A stretch of DNA of 37,582 bases, taken from positions 1-37,582 of the forward strand of contig JAFLCA010000011.1 in the NCBI GenBank assembly GCA_017302875.1, written 5' to 3'. Made by a program: the position numbers and the translations under genes. The notes beneath the pieces are model-generated. The model had not been told where the DNA came from and ran no database searches. It saw only the letters and a program-made list of their open reading frames with translations. Every line of letters begins with the position of its first letter. Positions within the stretch are counted from its first letter, which is position 1. Shown one piece after another: positions 18,787 through 26,896 of the stretch. The stretch is from Deltaproteobacteria bacterium (GTDB lineage: Bacteria; Bdellovibrionota_C; UBA2361; JAFLCA01).

Positions 18787-20193
18787 CTATTCTTTTTTGG
18801 TCGGACGGCGACGTCGAGTGCCGGGCAGGATCGAAAAAGTCACCCCAGCTATTGAAGCAATGTTCGTAATGCGGAAGATCAGCTCGCGATGATCGATGCG
18901 CTCTACACTGCGCACCTCAGAAAACTGCGGCAAAAGAAGCAGCGACGCAAAAACGCGCACCAGCCCCGAAATGACGAACACAAAAACTAGTCCTGAGGGA
19001 GGAGTCCATTGAAATCCCGCAAACGTAACGCTGGCCGGTAAATGATCGCCCAGATACCCCCCAAGCAATGAACCAACCAGCACAAAGGCTCCATTGACCA
19101 TGGCCTGATATGCGACGCAGCGCGCGCGCTTTGGCGGAGTAACCGCGTCGAACATAAAATTCGCCGCTGCCAAGTTGAACCCCGCCCATACAAACCCGGC
19201 ATACACCTGTATCAGTAGGAGGTACCAAAGGCTGCTTCCGAACACCCACATTAAGGGGCTCAATGCCACCCCATACCCGCAAATATTGAGGATTTTCTTG
19301 TTGCCGAACTGATCGCTAATCTTGCCCCAGTACTGCATGGTGAGAAACTGCGTGATTGTATTGGTGGCCGTGATGACGGTCAGCTCAATGTAGGAAAAGT
19401 GCAGATCACGCAGCATGTAAACCGCGAAGAAGGGCGTGGCGATATTCACGCCGAAGTTCATCAGCGAATTGAAATAAACGAAGCGCGCAAAGTTCGACTT
19501 CGGCGATCGACGAATGAACTGCCAGAACGTAAAGTGGTGCTCGTGCTTCACGTGGTAGGGCGGATCCTCATACCCCTGCAGAAAGTATACGCACAGAAGC
19601 CTGCTCAAGAAGGCGATCAGGAATACGCCAAGAAAACCCAAGCGCGCATCCCCATAGCGTTGGCTTACATCGAGCATCTGTCCGCACAGCAGTATGGTGA
19701 TGAAAGTTGAAAAACCAAGTAGACGATTGCGATATCCGAAGTAGCGGCCGCGGATATGCGCGGGAACCAAGTCCCCAATCAAACTGTTCCAGATTGGATT
19801 GGTGAAGTTGGAGGTCACGAAGTAAAGTGAGGCCAGCGCAATCAAAATCCACACGGTCGACGCGCCCTTCTCAAAGATGAAGGGCAAGAGTGCCACAGGC
19901 ACCCACACAAACGCATTCAAGGTGACAAAGCGCGTGATGATGTGACGGCGGCTTGCAAAGAAGCTCATCGCCCACACGCCAACCATTTGGGATATCGCTC
20001 CCAGGAATTGCGGCAAGGTTGCCAGCAATCCAAGTTGCACCGAGGTCGCTTTTAGAAAAATGCCGAAGATATTGAGATAGGTTTCACCGGCACCAACCAT
20101 GCAGGCCCAAGCCATACCGTCGCCGTTCGCAGCACGTAGCGACGGCGTCAAACGTTTATGGATTTTGCCTTCTTCAATATCGGGAGGATTCAT
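18787..20193 (-). CDS. Major facilitator superfamily transporter
   Basis: A 468-residue membrane protein with about twelve hydrophobic segments, the normal MFS size. The segment F-T-N-P-I-W-N-S-L-I-G-D-L-V-P-A-H-I-R-G-R-Y-F-G-Y-R-N resembles the conserved helix 4-5 region (usually D-x-x-x-x-x-R-G-x-x-x-G) of MFS proteins. A second half of similar shape contains the loop W-G-K-I-S-D-Q-F-G-N-K-K. The substrate cannot be predicted. The gene is divergent from rimK with only 44 bases between starts, and tail to tail with the pseudo-ABC gene (six-base gap). Confidence 0.85.
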   Translation of the reverse strand: MNPPDIEEGKIHKRLTPSLRAANGDGMAWACMVGAGETYLNIFGIFLKATSVQLGLLATLPQFLGAISQMVGVWAMSFFASRRHIITRFVTLNAFVWVPVALLPFIFEKGASTVWILIALASLYFVTSNFTNPIWNSLIGDLVPAHIRGRYFGYRNRLLGFSTFITILLCGQMLDVSQRYGDARLGFLGVFLIAFLSRLLCVYFLQGYEDPPYHVKHEHHFTFWQFIRRSPKSNFARFVYFNSLMNFGVNIATPFFAVYMLRDLHFSYIELTVITATNTITQFLTMQYWGKISDQFGNKKILNICGYGVALSPLMWVFGSSLWYLLLIQVYAGFVWAGFNLAAANFMFDAVTPPKRARCVAYQAMVNGAFVLVGSLLGGYLGDHLPASVTFAGFQWTPPSGLVFVFVISGLVRVFASLLLLPQFSEVRSVERIDHRELIFRITNIASIAGVTFSILPGTRRRRPTKKE

Positions 20194-20237
20194 CGATTTC
20201 GAAAATATACCGAAAGTTGCTATACTTAGAAGAGTCT

Positions 20238-21125
20238 ATGAAAATTTCCATCATCTCCTTCGTTCCGGGAACCTACAGCTTACGCAGGATACGCCAAGCC
20301 GCACTTGACCGTAAGCACTCGGTAAAGGTTCTTGAAGCCTTCCAACTCTCCCTAGAATGCGCTCGTGAAGGAAGGAGAATTCTATTGCGAGGTAAGCCGC
20401 TGCCGCCCTGCGATGCCGTCATTCCGCGTTTCGGGGCAGCCAGTGATGCAATCGGGCAGGCTTTCGTGCGTCACTTCGAAGAATGCGGCACCTTCTCTTT
20501 GAATTCCTCCCGCTCCATCGCCATGGCTCGCGATAAACTCCTCACGATGCAGCTTCTCAATGGCCAAGGGATCGACACTCCCGCTTCGGCCTTTGTTCTG
20601 AGCGCCCAAGACATTGCTCCTGCTATCGAGCGTTTGGGTGGGCCCCCTGTGATCATCAAGGTCATCGAAGGCACACAGGGTATCGGAGTAATGCTCGCCG
20701 AATCGGTCAAGGGAGCTGAGGCGATATTTGAAACGATGCAGGTCAATCGGCAACACGTTATTCTGCAAAAATTCATTACCGAGTCCAAGGGCAAGGATAT
20801 TCGCGCATTCGTCGTCGGCGGCAAAGTAGTTGCAGCCATGCGACGCAGCGCGCGCAATGGCGAGTTCCGCAGCAACTTCCATCGTGGTGGGCAGGTAGAA
20901 AAAGTAATTCTTGAGCCCGCGTACGAAACGGCGGCAATTCGCGCAGCGGAAATTATGGGTCTCTCCGTGGCCGGAGTAGATATTCTGGAAAGCAATGACG
21001 GGCCCAAGATTATGGAGCTCAACTCCTCACCGGGGCTTGAAGGAATCGAGGGCGCAACAAACGTAAACGTGGCGCGTGCGATAATTGAATTCATTGAAAA
21101 AACAGTAGTGCTGCAAGCATCATGA
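20238..21125 (+). CDS. rimK: RimK-type ATP-grasp ligase
   Basis: A 295-residue ATP-grasp ligase close to E. coli RimK, which adds glutamate residues to the C-terminus of ribosomal protein S6 and can make poly-glutamate. Matching segments include A-V-I-P-R-F-G, L-N-S-S-R-S-I-A-M-A-R-D-K-L, V-I-K-V-I-E-G-T-Q-G-I-G-V, G-E-F-R-S-N-F-H-R-G-G and V-D-I-L...I-M-E-L-N-S-S-P-G-L-E-G-I-E-G. The ATG at 20238 begins the family-typical M-K-I-S-I-I-S and follows a weak AGAAGAG. An upstream start at 20217 would add seven atypical residues. It overlaps the DUF1704 gene by ATGA, so the two proteins are probably made together. Confidence 0.9.
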   Translation: MKISIISFVPGTYSLRRIRQAALDRKHSVKVLEAFQLSLECAREGRRILLRGKPLPPCDAVIPRFGAASDAIGQAFVRHFEECGTFSLNSSRSIAMARDKLLTMQLLNGQGIDTPASAFVLSAQDIAPAIERLGGPPVIIKVIEGTQGIGVMLAESVKGAEAIFETMQVNRQHVILQKFITESKGKDIRAFVVGGKVVAAMRRSARNGEFRSNFHRGGQVEKVILEPAYETAAIRAAEIMGLSVAGVDILESNDGPKIMELNSSPGLEGIEGATNVNVARAIIEFIEKTVVLQAS

Positions 21126-22387
21126 CAGACTCATCCGATCGGCTTGCTTCTTTTAGCGCACTCGATGCGCAGCTGGTCGACACGGCAAAATCCATCAAAA
21201 TTCTGAGCAATCTTTCCTGGCCTGCTGATTTGTGCCAAAAGTTCCTGGCCTCTTGGGCTGCCAAATCCCCGCAACTCCCCGAGGTGCGCTATCAGGGTTT
21301 AGACTTCAGCAAAAAGAGCGAGGCCCTCAAAGAGTTGATTCGCGGCTGCGATCGAGAACACCCGCTCGGCGCGTACATTGCCAGTACGGCAGAAAGCTAT
21401 GTAGTGGCGGCAGCCATGCTCGAAGGAATGGGAGGTCCCTCCTTCACGGAACTCTCGTCACAACTGTATGGCGATCCTTCCCAGACAATCGGGCCTTCTG
21501 GTGTAACCGTCTTGCAAGCAGCGGAGCATTTCATCGACGCCACCTGCGACTTCATCAAGTCGACAAAGATTCCGGAAGAAGCCTACTGCGTACTGCCTTC
21601 GACGGTTGCTCAAGAATTGCGCGACAAGGTGGTCCCCTTTTTCAAGAACCATCCGGTTGAAATCGTGATCGATCCGAGCCTCGCCTCGAAAGCAGCTGCC
21701 GGCGCACGTAAGATACGAATTCGCGGAGCAACTTCTTTTTCCTGGATGGATATTCCGCAGCTGATTCACCACGAGGCTTTCGTGCATACACTCACGATGC
21801 TGAACGGACGCGAGCAGCCCTTTCTAAAATCGATGGGACTAGGCTCTCCTCGTACGACACGTACGCAGGAAGGATTGGCACTTTTTGCCGAGCTGATTAC
21901 CGGCTCAATCGATCTGAGTCGTCTACGCCGAATTGCGTTGCGCGTGAAAGCAGTTCATCTCGCCATGCAGGGAGCAGACTTCATCGAGATCTTCAAATTC
22001 TTCCTCGATGCGGGCCAGAATGAGATTGAAAGCTTTCACTCAGCCATGCGCGTCTTTCGCGGCGGAGATGTGCGCGGACGACTCGTATGCACGAAGGATG
22101 TGGTGTATCTCGAAGGCTTGGTGCTGCTCGAAACTTTTCTACTTAAAGCAATTCAAGCCGGAAAAACTGAGTACCCGCGCTACCTATTCTCTGGTCGCTT
22201 GACGCTCGGAGATGTCATCACCCTTGAGCCATACTTTCAGAGCGGCTACATCAGCGCCCCACTGTATGAACCCGAGTGGGCGAAAAACCAGCCCTGCCTG
22301 ACCGCGTTTCTCTTGTACTCGAGCTTCACGAATCAAATACACCTCGAGCGTATTAAATTGCAGGATTTTTCTTTTCGAGGCTTCTAA
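21122..22387 (+). CDS. DUF1704 (QEGLA-motif) metallopeptidase-like protein
   Basis: A 421-residue protein of the DUF1704 family, sometimes labelled flavohemoglobin-expression-modulating QEGLA protein. The active-site pattern H-E-A-F-V-H (H217, E218, H222) and T-R-T-Q-E-G-L-A (Q249-A253) are visible. The HExxxH plus QEGLA arrangement is shared with the MATCAP tyrosine carboxypeptidases of eukaryotes, so a zinc peptidase acting on protein C-termini is plausible. Its start overlaps the rimK stop (ATGA). Coupling of a glutamate-adding ligase with a putative carboxypeptidase suggests a writer and eraser of C-terminal tails, which is inference. A terminator follows at 22513. Confidence 0.85.
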   Translation: MTDSSDRLASFSALDAQLVDTAKSIKILSNLSWPADLCQKFLASWAAKSPQLPEVRYQGLDFSKKSEALKELIRGCDREHPLGAYIASTAESYVVAAAMLEGMGGPSFTELSSQLYGDPSQTIGPSGVTVLQAAEHFIDATCDFIKSTKIPEEAYCVLPSTVAQELRDKVVPFFKNHPVEIVIDPSLASKAAAGARKIRIRGATSFSWMDIPQLIHHEAFVHTLTMLNGREQPFLKSMGLGSPRTTRTQEGLALFAELITGSIDLSRLRRIALRVKAVHLAMQGADFIEIFKFFLDAGQNEIESFHSAMRVFRGGDVRGRLVCTKDVVYLEGLVLLETFLLKAIQAGKTEYPRYLFSGRLTLGDVITLEPYFQSGYISAPLYEPEWAKNQPCLTAFLLYSSFTNQIHLERIKLQDFSFRGF

Positions 22388-22512
22388 AAACCCGCAAAAA
22401 GCTCAATACCTAAGCGCCATTAGGTCAGGTACGCCCTGCGTTTGTTAAGCCCCGATCGTATGATAGACTCGTTGCAAGAGTCAGACTTGCTACTTGTTGT
22501 TGAACCTCTAAG

Positions 22513-22534
22513 CCTTAGCTTCGCTAGGGTTTTT
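22513..22534 (+). terminator. Intrinsic terminator after the rimK operon
   Basis: A seven-base-pair stem CCTTAGC/GCTAGGG (22513-22519 and 22523-22529, one T-G pair) with a TTC loop is followed directly by TTTTTAT. It lies 126 bases after the DUF1704 stop and 30 bases before the next gene, so it probably separates the two units. Confidence 0.65.
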
Positions 22535-22563
22535 ATCTCTAACTACGTGCACTTGAAATTCTG

Positions 22564-24327
22564 ATGTCATTCGGACTCGATCCTATAGGCGTGCCGGAAA
22601 ATCGTCCGGCGCAGCCCCCGGCAACGGAGCATAGCGCCCCCGATCCTACACTTGCGCGCGCAGAACGGGGCTCTGCTGGATCGATCCCCATCTCAAGCAC
22701 ATTTGCACGTCAAGAATTTCTGGATGTCACCCCGACCTCTGTCGTTCGCGAGGAATTGGTTCTGGCAAAGCTCCACTCCAACGTGAACGCGCTATTCGAA
22801 CACCTACAGCACCCACCCACTTCCGAAGAGTTTCATTCCGCAGTCGGAACGCCGGCGCGCGAATTGATCGAGGCCGCCATAGGTCAATTCGTTGTCGAAG
22901 GCACAGATTTCCCAACGGCAGTAGCTGTTCTCAAGAGCTGGACGCGCCCCTTCTTTGCGGATTTCGATCGGCTCAAGAGGACATCTCCAGAAATCCCGGT
23001 TTCACTCGAAGAACGCATCCGTGCGATTAATCAAAAGACTCTTTTTTCAGCGGTGCAACATCTAGAACGCATTCACGCAGTTCTAGATGTCGATGGCATT
23101 TCTCCGATGCAGCAACGCGCAAGGATCGTGCAGGAGTTCGGGGCTCAATCAGATTCGGCTAGGGACGTTTCGAGCGTGGATCTTCTGAAGAAAGCCGTGT
23201 TAGCCGCTTCCTGCGATTTAGCTCGTCGCACGCTCGATGTTTCCGTTCTCTTGAAGACTCTACACTCACCGCTCCTGCGCCAGCAGTCTCTTACGGGACT
23301 GCGAGACTTCGCTGCTGAAAGTGACATCGGAAATGCGCTATTTCCGCTTACTCCGCCCTATCCGGATTTAAAAACAATGCGCGCGGTACGCCGCGAATGC
23401 ATGCAGGCTTTGTGGGGCGCTTGCGAGAACTTGATACGCGCATGCAGCACAGATTCTCGCGCGGATGCTCGCTCGGGAGCCCGTCTTAAACATAGCGAAG
23501 AATTCTCCCTGTACTTCGGCGTGCTGGCCCAGTTTAACGGTCAAGCCATGCCGTATTTTCATCGTTGCCTTAGCATGGCAGTTCCCAGCAGAGAACCCGG
23601 CCCGGTCCCTCCCTTACTGATGGTAATGTGGACTTATAGATACCTATTAGATACCGGCGCAAAGCTCGGCCCGAGTTTCTTCGCGCCCTTATTGCACTTT
23701 CCGCAACAGCCGCTCGATCCAGTCGCTGCCGGCAGCGCCGCAGAGCAAGAACTTTCCAGCCTGGAAGCAGACCCGGCGCCGGGAGAATTAGTAGGCAAGG
23801 ATGTTATCGATGCCGTATTGCGGCTCAGCTCCCATCCCTCCTCTCCACAGATTCGAGAGATTTCTTTGAAGTGCTTGAAAGCTCTGGCATATCGCTTGAC
23901 CCCCGAAAGCAGCCCTCCTCCCAATGCGGTCTTTATTCGTGATGATAGACCAGGATTTTTGCGCGAATACGATCCGCGCGTTCTGCTGAAGTTCCAAAGA
24001 CTGGACGCGCAACTGGACGCCCTTTCTCCCGAGGTTCGTTCCTGTGTGCTTTCCATGAAGCCGCTTGAACAGGTTCTTCCCTTGGCGACTAATGACTCAG
24101 GTAGAGTTGCCGATACGGTGCAAATCGACGCCTTGGGGGATCTAAAAGGAAAATTGGAAGTTTTATCGAGGCGCCTCCCGAGCGCTACCGAAGCGCAAAA
24201 GACTGAGCTCCTAGGAGTATTTCGAACTGTGCTTCAAAAATTATCTCGACAGTTGCCCGGCCTTCCTACGCCCATCTCTGATTTACGCATCGACCTACTC
24301 GGCTTAGCTCAAAAAGTTCTTCGCTAG
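22564..24327 (+). CDS. Large helical protein of unknown function
   Basis: A 587-residue protein that I do not recognise. The first about 45 residues are rich in Pro, Ala and Ser and probably disordered. The remainder is predominantly helical with leucine-rich amphipathic stretches (VVREELVLAKLHSNVNALFEHL, DVIDAVLRLSS, IREISLKCLKALAYRL), giving a vague alpha-solenoid impression without clear repeats. There is no signal peptide, membrane helix or catalytic motif. It starts 30 bases after a terminator and is followed by the regulated promoter of the mutasome cassette, so it is probably a single transcript. The reading frame is long and its base composition matches the neighbours, which supports a real gene. 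Confidence 0.7.
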   Translation: MSFGLDPIGVPENRPAQPPATEHSAPDPTLARAERGSAGSIPISSTFARQEFLDVTPTSVVREELVLAKLHSNVNALFEHLQHPPTSEEFHSAVGTPARELIEAAIGQFVVEGTDFPTAVAVLKSWTRPFFADFDRLKRTSPEIPVSLEERIRAINQKTLFSAVQHLERIHAVLDVDGISPMQQRARIVQEFGAQSDSARDVSSVDLLKKAVLAASCDLARRTLDVSVLLKTLHSPLLRQQSLTGLRDFAAESDIGNALFPLTPPYPDLKTMRAVRRECMQALWGACENLIRACSTDSRADARSGARLKHSEEFSLYFGVLAQFNGQAMPYFHRCLSMAVPSREPGPVPPLLMVMWTYRYLLDTGAKLGPSFFAPLLHFPQQPLDPVAAGSAAEQELSSLEADPAPGELVGKDVIDAVLRLSSHPSSPQIREISLKCLKALAYRLTPESSPPPNAVFIRDDRPGFLREYDPRVLLKFQRLDAQLDALSPEVRSCVLSMKPLEQVLPLATNDSGRVADTVQIDALGDLKGKLEVLSRRLPSATEAQKTELLGVFRTVLQKLSRQLPGLPTPISDLRIDLLGLAQKVLR

Positions 24328-24378
24328 CATTCTCCGGTCATTCCCGCGCCTCTTCTACGCAAGCTCCGCACGAACGGA

Positions 24379-24407
24379 TTGACTTTCGCTGCATTCACTT
24401 CTAGTAT
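24379..24407 (+). promoter_or_regulatory. Promoter of the imuA-imuB-dnaE2 operon
   Basis: TTGACT (24379-24384) and TAGTAT (24402-24407) are separated by 17 bases, a good sigma-70 arrangement. The -10 element lies inside the left arm of the 24397-24437 palindrome, so a protein bound there would block transcription. This is the expected geometry of a damage-inducible promoter. Confidence 0.55.
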
Positions 24408-24437
24408 ACTTCTATTATATAGAAATATACTAGAAGT
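24397..24437. promoter_or_regulatory. Nested 41-base palindrome, candidate LexA/SOS operator
   Basis: Perfect outer arms ACTTCTAGTATA (24397-24408) and TATACTAGAAGT (24426-24437) enclose perfect inner arms TTCTAT (24410-24415) and ATAGAA (24419-24424) around TAT. Only the pair at 24409/24425 is mismatched. The half-site ACTTCTA also occurs twice in direct orientation 11 bases apart (24397 and 24408). It overlaps the -10 of the cassette promoter. ImuA-ImuB-DnaE2 cassettes are usually under LexA control. The sequence does not match the common E. coli or Gram-positive LexA boxes I know. Confidence 0.65.
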
Positions 24438-24477
24438 ATAGCTGCCAGCAATATAACGCATCAATTTTATTATACCT

Positions 24478-25422
24478 ATGCTGTGCATTATGGCTGCGTT
24501 GGAAGGTTTTTTTAAGAATGGTCTCGTGTGGCTAGCCGAAGAGCCAGCCCCTTCTCTTCAGCCCCCGCAGAGCCCTTCTCAAGGCATTAGCATCCCCCAA
24601 TGCCCCGCCCCGCTCTCTCGTCCCGCAGCACAATTCGGAATTGATTCTATCGACTCTCAGCTTCCCTTAGGAGGACTGCCCAGTGCCGCCGTGCATGAGT
24701 GGGCCGCGACTGAGGATCTTTCTCCCTGCAGCATTTTAGCCTTACTAGCCGGCAACGTACTTCGAAAAACACTATCGCATACGGAAGACGGCAGAACGCA
24801 GGGCTCCGCAAAAAAGTTTGTTGTTTGGATAGGACGCGATATCTGGCCCACTCCCTACCTTCTTGAGCAAACTATGTATGTCACCTTTCAAGAAGGCAGC
24901 TCCTCTTCATCAAAGAGTTTGCTCTCACATTGTCTGTTTATCGATCCGCCGCAAGAGAAACTAAAACTATGGGCGATTGAACTGGCTTTGCGCTCTCCCG
25001 TCGTAGCGGCCGTTGTTGCGGATTGCAAGAAACTATCCTTTGCGACCAGCAGAAAATTTTCCTTAGCAGCGCGACAGAGCGGAGCGCTGGGTCTGCTCAT
25101 ACGAGACGAGAAAGGACTGCGCACTCCCAGCGCTGCCGCTTCACGCTGGCGTATCCAGCCTGCCATCTCGGCCTCGTCTTTCCCTTGCCTGCAATTAGAA
25201 CTTTTGAAATGCAAGGGAGCGCAGCCAAAACTCAACTCCTGGGTTGTCGAACTGAGAGAAGGACTTTGTGCTTATGAACCCAACCAGCAAACGCTATCTT
25301 TGCATTTATCTTCCCTACTGGGCCGTCAATCTAGCCCAGATCCAGTTGCGGAAAACACAAAATCCCCAAGCTCACGCAGCCATCCTGCTCGTCAGCAAGA
25401 GCGCCAATCAGCTTCTCGTTAG
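24478..25422 (+). CDS. imuA: ImuA-like SOS mutagenesis protein
   Basis: A 314-residue RecA/SulA-like protein, the first member of the mutasome cassette, thought to help recruit the ImuB-DnaE2 polymerase to damaged DNA. Recognisable pieces are F-G-I-D-S-I-D-S-Q-L-P-L-G-G-L-P-S-A-A-V-H-E-W, the family opening (LGGGLPRGRLHEV-like), then V-V-W-I-G-R-D-I-W-P-T-P-Y and W-A-I-E-L-A-L-R-S-P-V-V-A-A-V-V-A-D. The C-terminal about 50 residues, rich in Ser, Arg and Gln, are encoded in DNA that also encodes the start of imuB in another frame. The start may be 24478 or the in-frame ATG at 24490; neither has a clear ribosome site. Confidence 0.82.
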   Translation: MLCIMAALEGFFKNGLVWLAEEPAPSLQPPQSPSQGISIPQCPAPLSRPAAQFGIDSIDSQLPLGGLPSAAVHEWAATEDLSPCSILALLAGNVLRKTLSHTEDGRTQGSAKKFVVWIGRDIWPTPYLLEQTMYVTFQEGSSSSSKSLLSHCLFIDPPQEKLKLWAIELALRSPVVAAVVADCKKLSFATSRKFSLAARQSGALGLLIRDEKGLRTPSAAASRWRIQPAISASSFPCLQLELLKCKGAQPKLNSWVVELREGLCAYEPNQQTLSLHLSSLLGRQSSPDPVAENTKSPSSRSHPARQQERQSASR

Positions 25423-26887
25423 ACGCTGCTGCCTGCAAGCTCAGCGTCAAGGAGTGCGGCAAGGCATGCCCCTGCCACTCGCTAAGGCACTTTGCCCGAC
25501 TGCCCTTGTTCTCCCTTTCGATCCGCACAAGAATTTTAGCGCTTTGCAGAAATTGGCTGTACGAGCGCTGCAATTTTCTCCTTTGGTAAGTCTTGATAGC
25601 GAGCTTTTACGTGCCAATAAGAACAAATCTCTCGAGAGCGCAGATGGCCTTTTGAGCGGCATCCTGCTTGATATTAGTGGCACCGAGAAGCTCCATGGCA
25701 GCGAGCGGCTCTTGGCCGAAAAAATTTCAGCACGTTTCGCCAAGCTTTCGATTCAGGCACGAATCGCCGTGGCCCCTACGATAGGAGCCGCTTGGGCGCT
25801 CTCGCGCTTCGGATCAGATGTAATACAAATCGTGCCGACCGGAAAATCTATTCGCGAAGCTATCGCCGATCTGCCCGTCGAGGCGCTGCGTCTCCCCGCA
25901 GAAAGCGTGACTGCCCTACACGCACTCGGCATTCATGCCATTGCGTCGCTTCTGCGCCTTCCTTCACGTCAGCTAGGCATTCGCTTCGGAACGAAACTCT
26001 TAGAGCGTCTCGATCAAGCCTGTGGAACGCTGCAAGAAAACTTCGAGGCCGTACAAGCGCCGGAGCTCATCCGCGCACTACGCCGCTTTGAAGAACCTTT
26101 GATACAGCACGAAACGATTAAAGTGGCGACGCTTTATCTCTTTCAACAAATGTTCAAAGAATTGGCAGCGAAACGTAAAAAAGCCGGGTGCTTTACCATC
26201 ATCGTAGAAGGACGCGATCAAGAATCACTCCCCTTTCAGCGCAGCAAACAGGTTTCTCTCAATACAACGACCAAAAACTTTCAACACATCGCCTCGGTTC
26301 TCGATCCCCTCCTAAGTAATCTTGTTATTCCAGGCGGAGTACACGCGCTGCTGGTAGTGGCCTATGACGTAGAACGTGCGCATGAGCAGCAATCGGATTT
26401 CTTGAGCCCCACGGATCTGCATTTCCTTGTGCAATCTGGACATGAATTCTTAAATAGCCTCATCACCCGCCTCGGAAAAGAACGCGTCAGTCTGGTTCAA
26501 TTTCAAGACTCGCATATCCCCGAACGATCGTTTGCATATCGAGCCTTGCCAGCGCGCTATGCTCAAGAAGAACGCCAGGCCGCAGCACAACCTCAAGCCT
26601 TAAGCCTCGGACGTCCGCCCTACCTCCTGCGACGCCCGGAGCTCATCACGGCGCTCTCCATGCTTCCTGACAGGCCGCCGGTACGACTGCGCTGGAAAGG
26701 CAAAGAGCTTGGTATTTTGCAGGCCAGTGGTCCCGAACGAATCTCACCTGAATGGTGGCATCTGCACAGCGGCGCACAGGAACATGAGCGCGAGTACTTT
26801 AAAGTACAAGATCATCTGGGACGCTGGCTGTGGGTATTTCGTGACCGACGCAACATGCAGTGGTTCGTGCAGGGGCTATGGGGATGA
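25274..26887 (+). CDS. imuB: ImuB, inactive Y-family polymerase homologue
   Basis: A 537-residue Y-family polymerase-like protein. ImuB normally lacks catalytic activity and tethers DnaE2 to the beta clamp. The N-terminus R-Y-L-C-I-Y-L-P-Y-W-A-V-N matches the ImuB start. Further landmarks are V-R-Q-G-M-P-L-P-L-A-K-A-L-C-P, G-I-L-L-D-I-S-G-T-E-K-L-H-G-S-E and the helix-hairpin-helix-like A-L-G-I-H-A-I-A-S-L-L-R-L-P. The C-terminus W-W-H-L...R-E-Y-F-K-V-Q-D...W-L-W-V-F-R-D is typical of ImuB. The ATG at 25274 has AAGGA ten bases upstream; a GTG at 25268 is an alternative. It overlaps the imuA frame by 149 bases and ends ten bases before dnaE2. Confidence 0.88.
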   Translation: MNPTSKRYLCIYLPYWAVNLAQIQLRKTQNPQAHAAILLVSKSANQLLVRRCCLQAQRQGVRQGMPLPLAKALCPTALVLPFDPHKNFSALQKLAVRALQFSPLVSLDSELLRANKNKSLESADGLLSGILLDISGTEKLHGSERLLAEKISARFAKLSIQARIAVAPTIGAAWALSRFGSDVIQIVPTGKSIREAIADLPVEALRLPAESVTALHALGIHAIASLLRLPSRQLGIRFGTKLLERLDQACGTLQENFEAVQAPELIRALRRFEEPLIQHETIKVATLYLFQQMFKELAAKRKKAGCFTIIVEGRDQESLPFQRSKQVSLNTTTKNFQHIASVLDPLLSNLVIPGGVHALLVVAYDVERAHEQQSDFLSPTDLHFLVQSGHEFLNSLITRLGKERVSLVQFQDSHIPERSFAYRALPARYAQEERQAAAQPQALSLGRPPYLLRRPELITALSMLPDRPPVRLRWKGKELGILQASGPERISPEWWHLHSGAQEHEREYFKVQDHLGRWLWVFRDRRNMQWFVQGLWG

Positions 26888-26896
26888 GGCAGATCC

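Noticed and set aside
20471..21094. Minus-strand open frame of 207 codons within rimK
   Set aside because: It is antisense to a gene with clear RimK motifs. Its own translation is Ser/Pro/Thr-rich without any recognisable domain.
22409..22424. Short hairpin CCTAA/TTAGG after the DUF1704 gene
   Set aside because: Only five base pairs with a six-base loop and no U-tract. The stronger terminator at 22513 is preferred.
24405..24440. Palindromic region read as an intrinsic terminator for the 587-residue gene
   Set aside because: The arms are A+T-rich and no T-run follows. It overlaps a good promoter of the next operon, so an operator explains it better.
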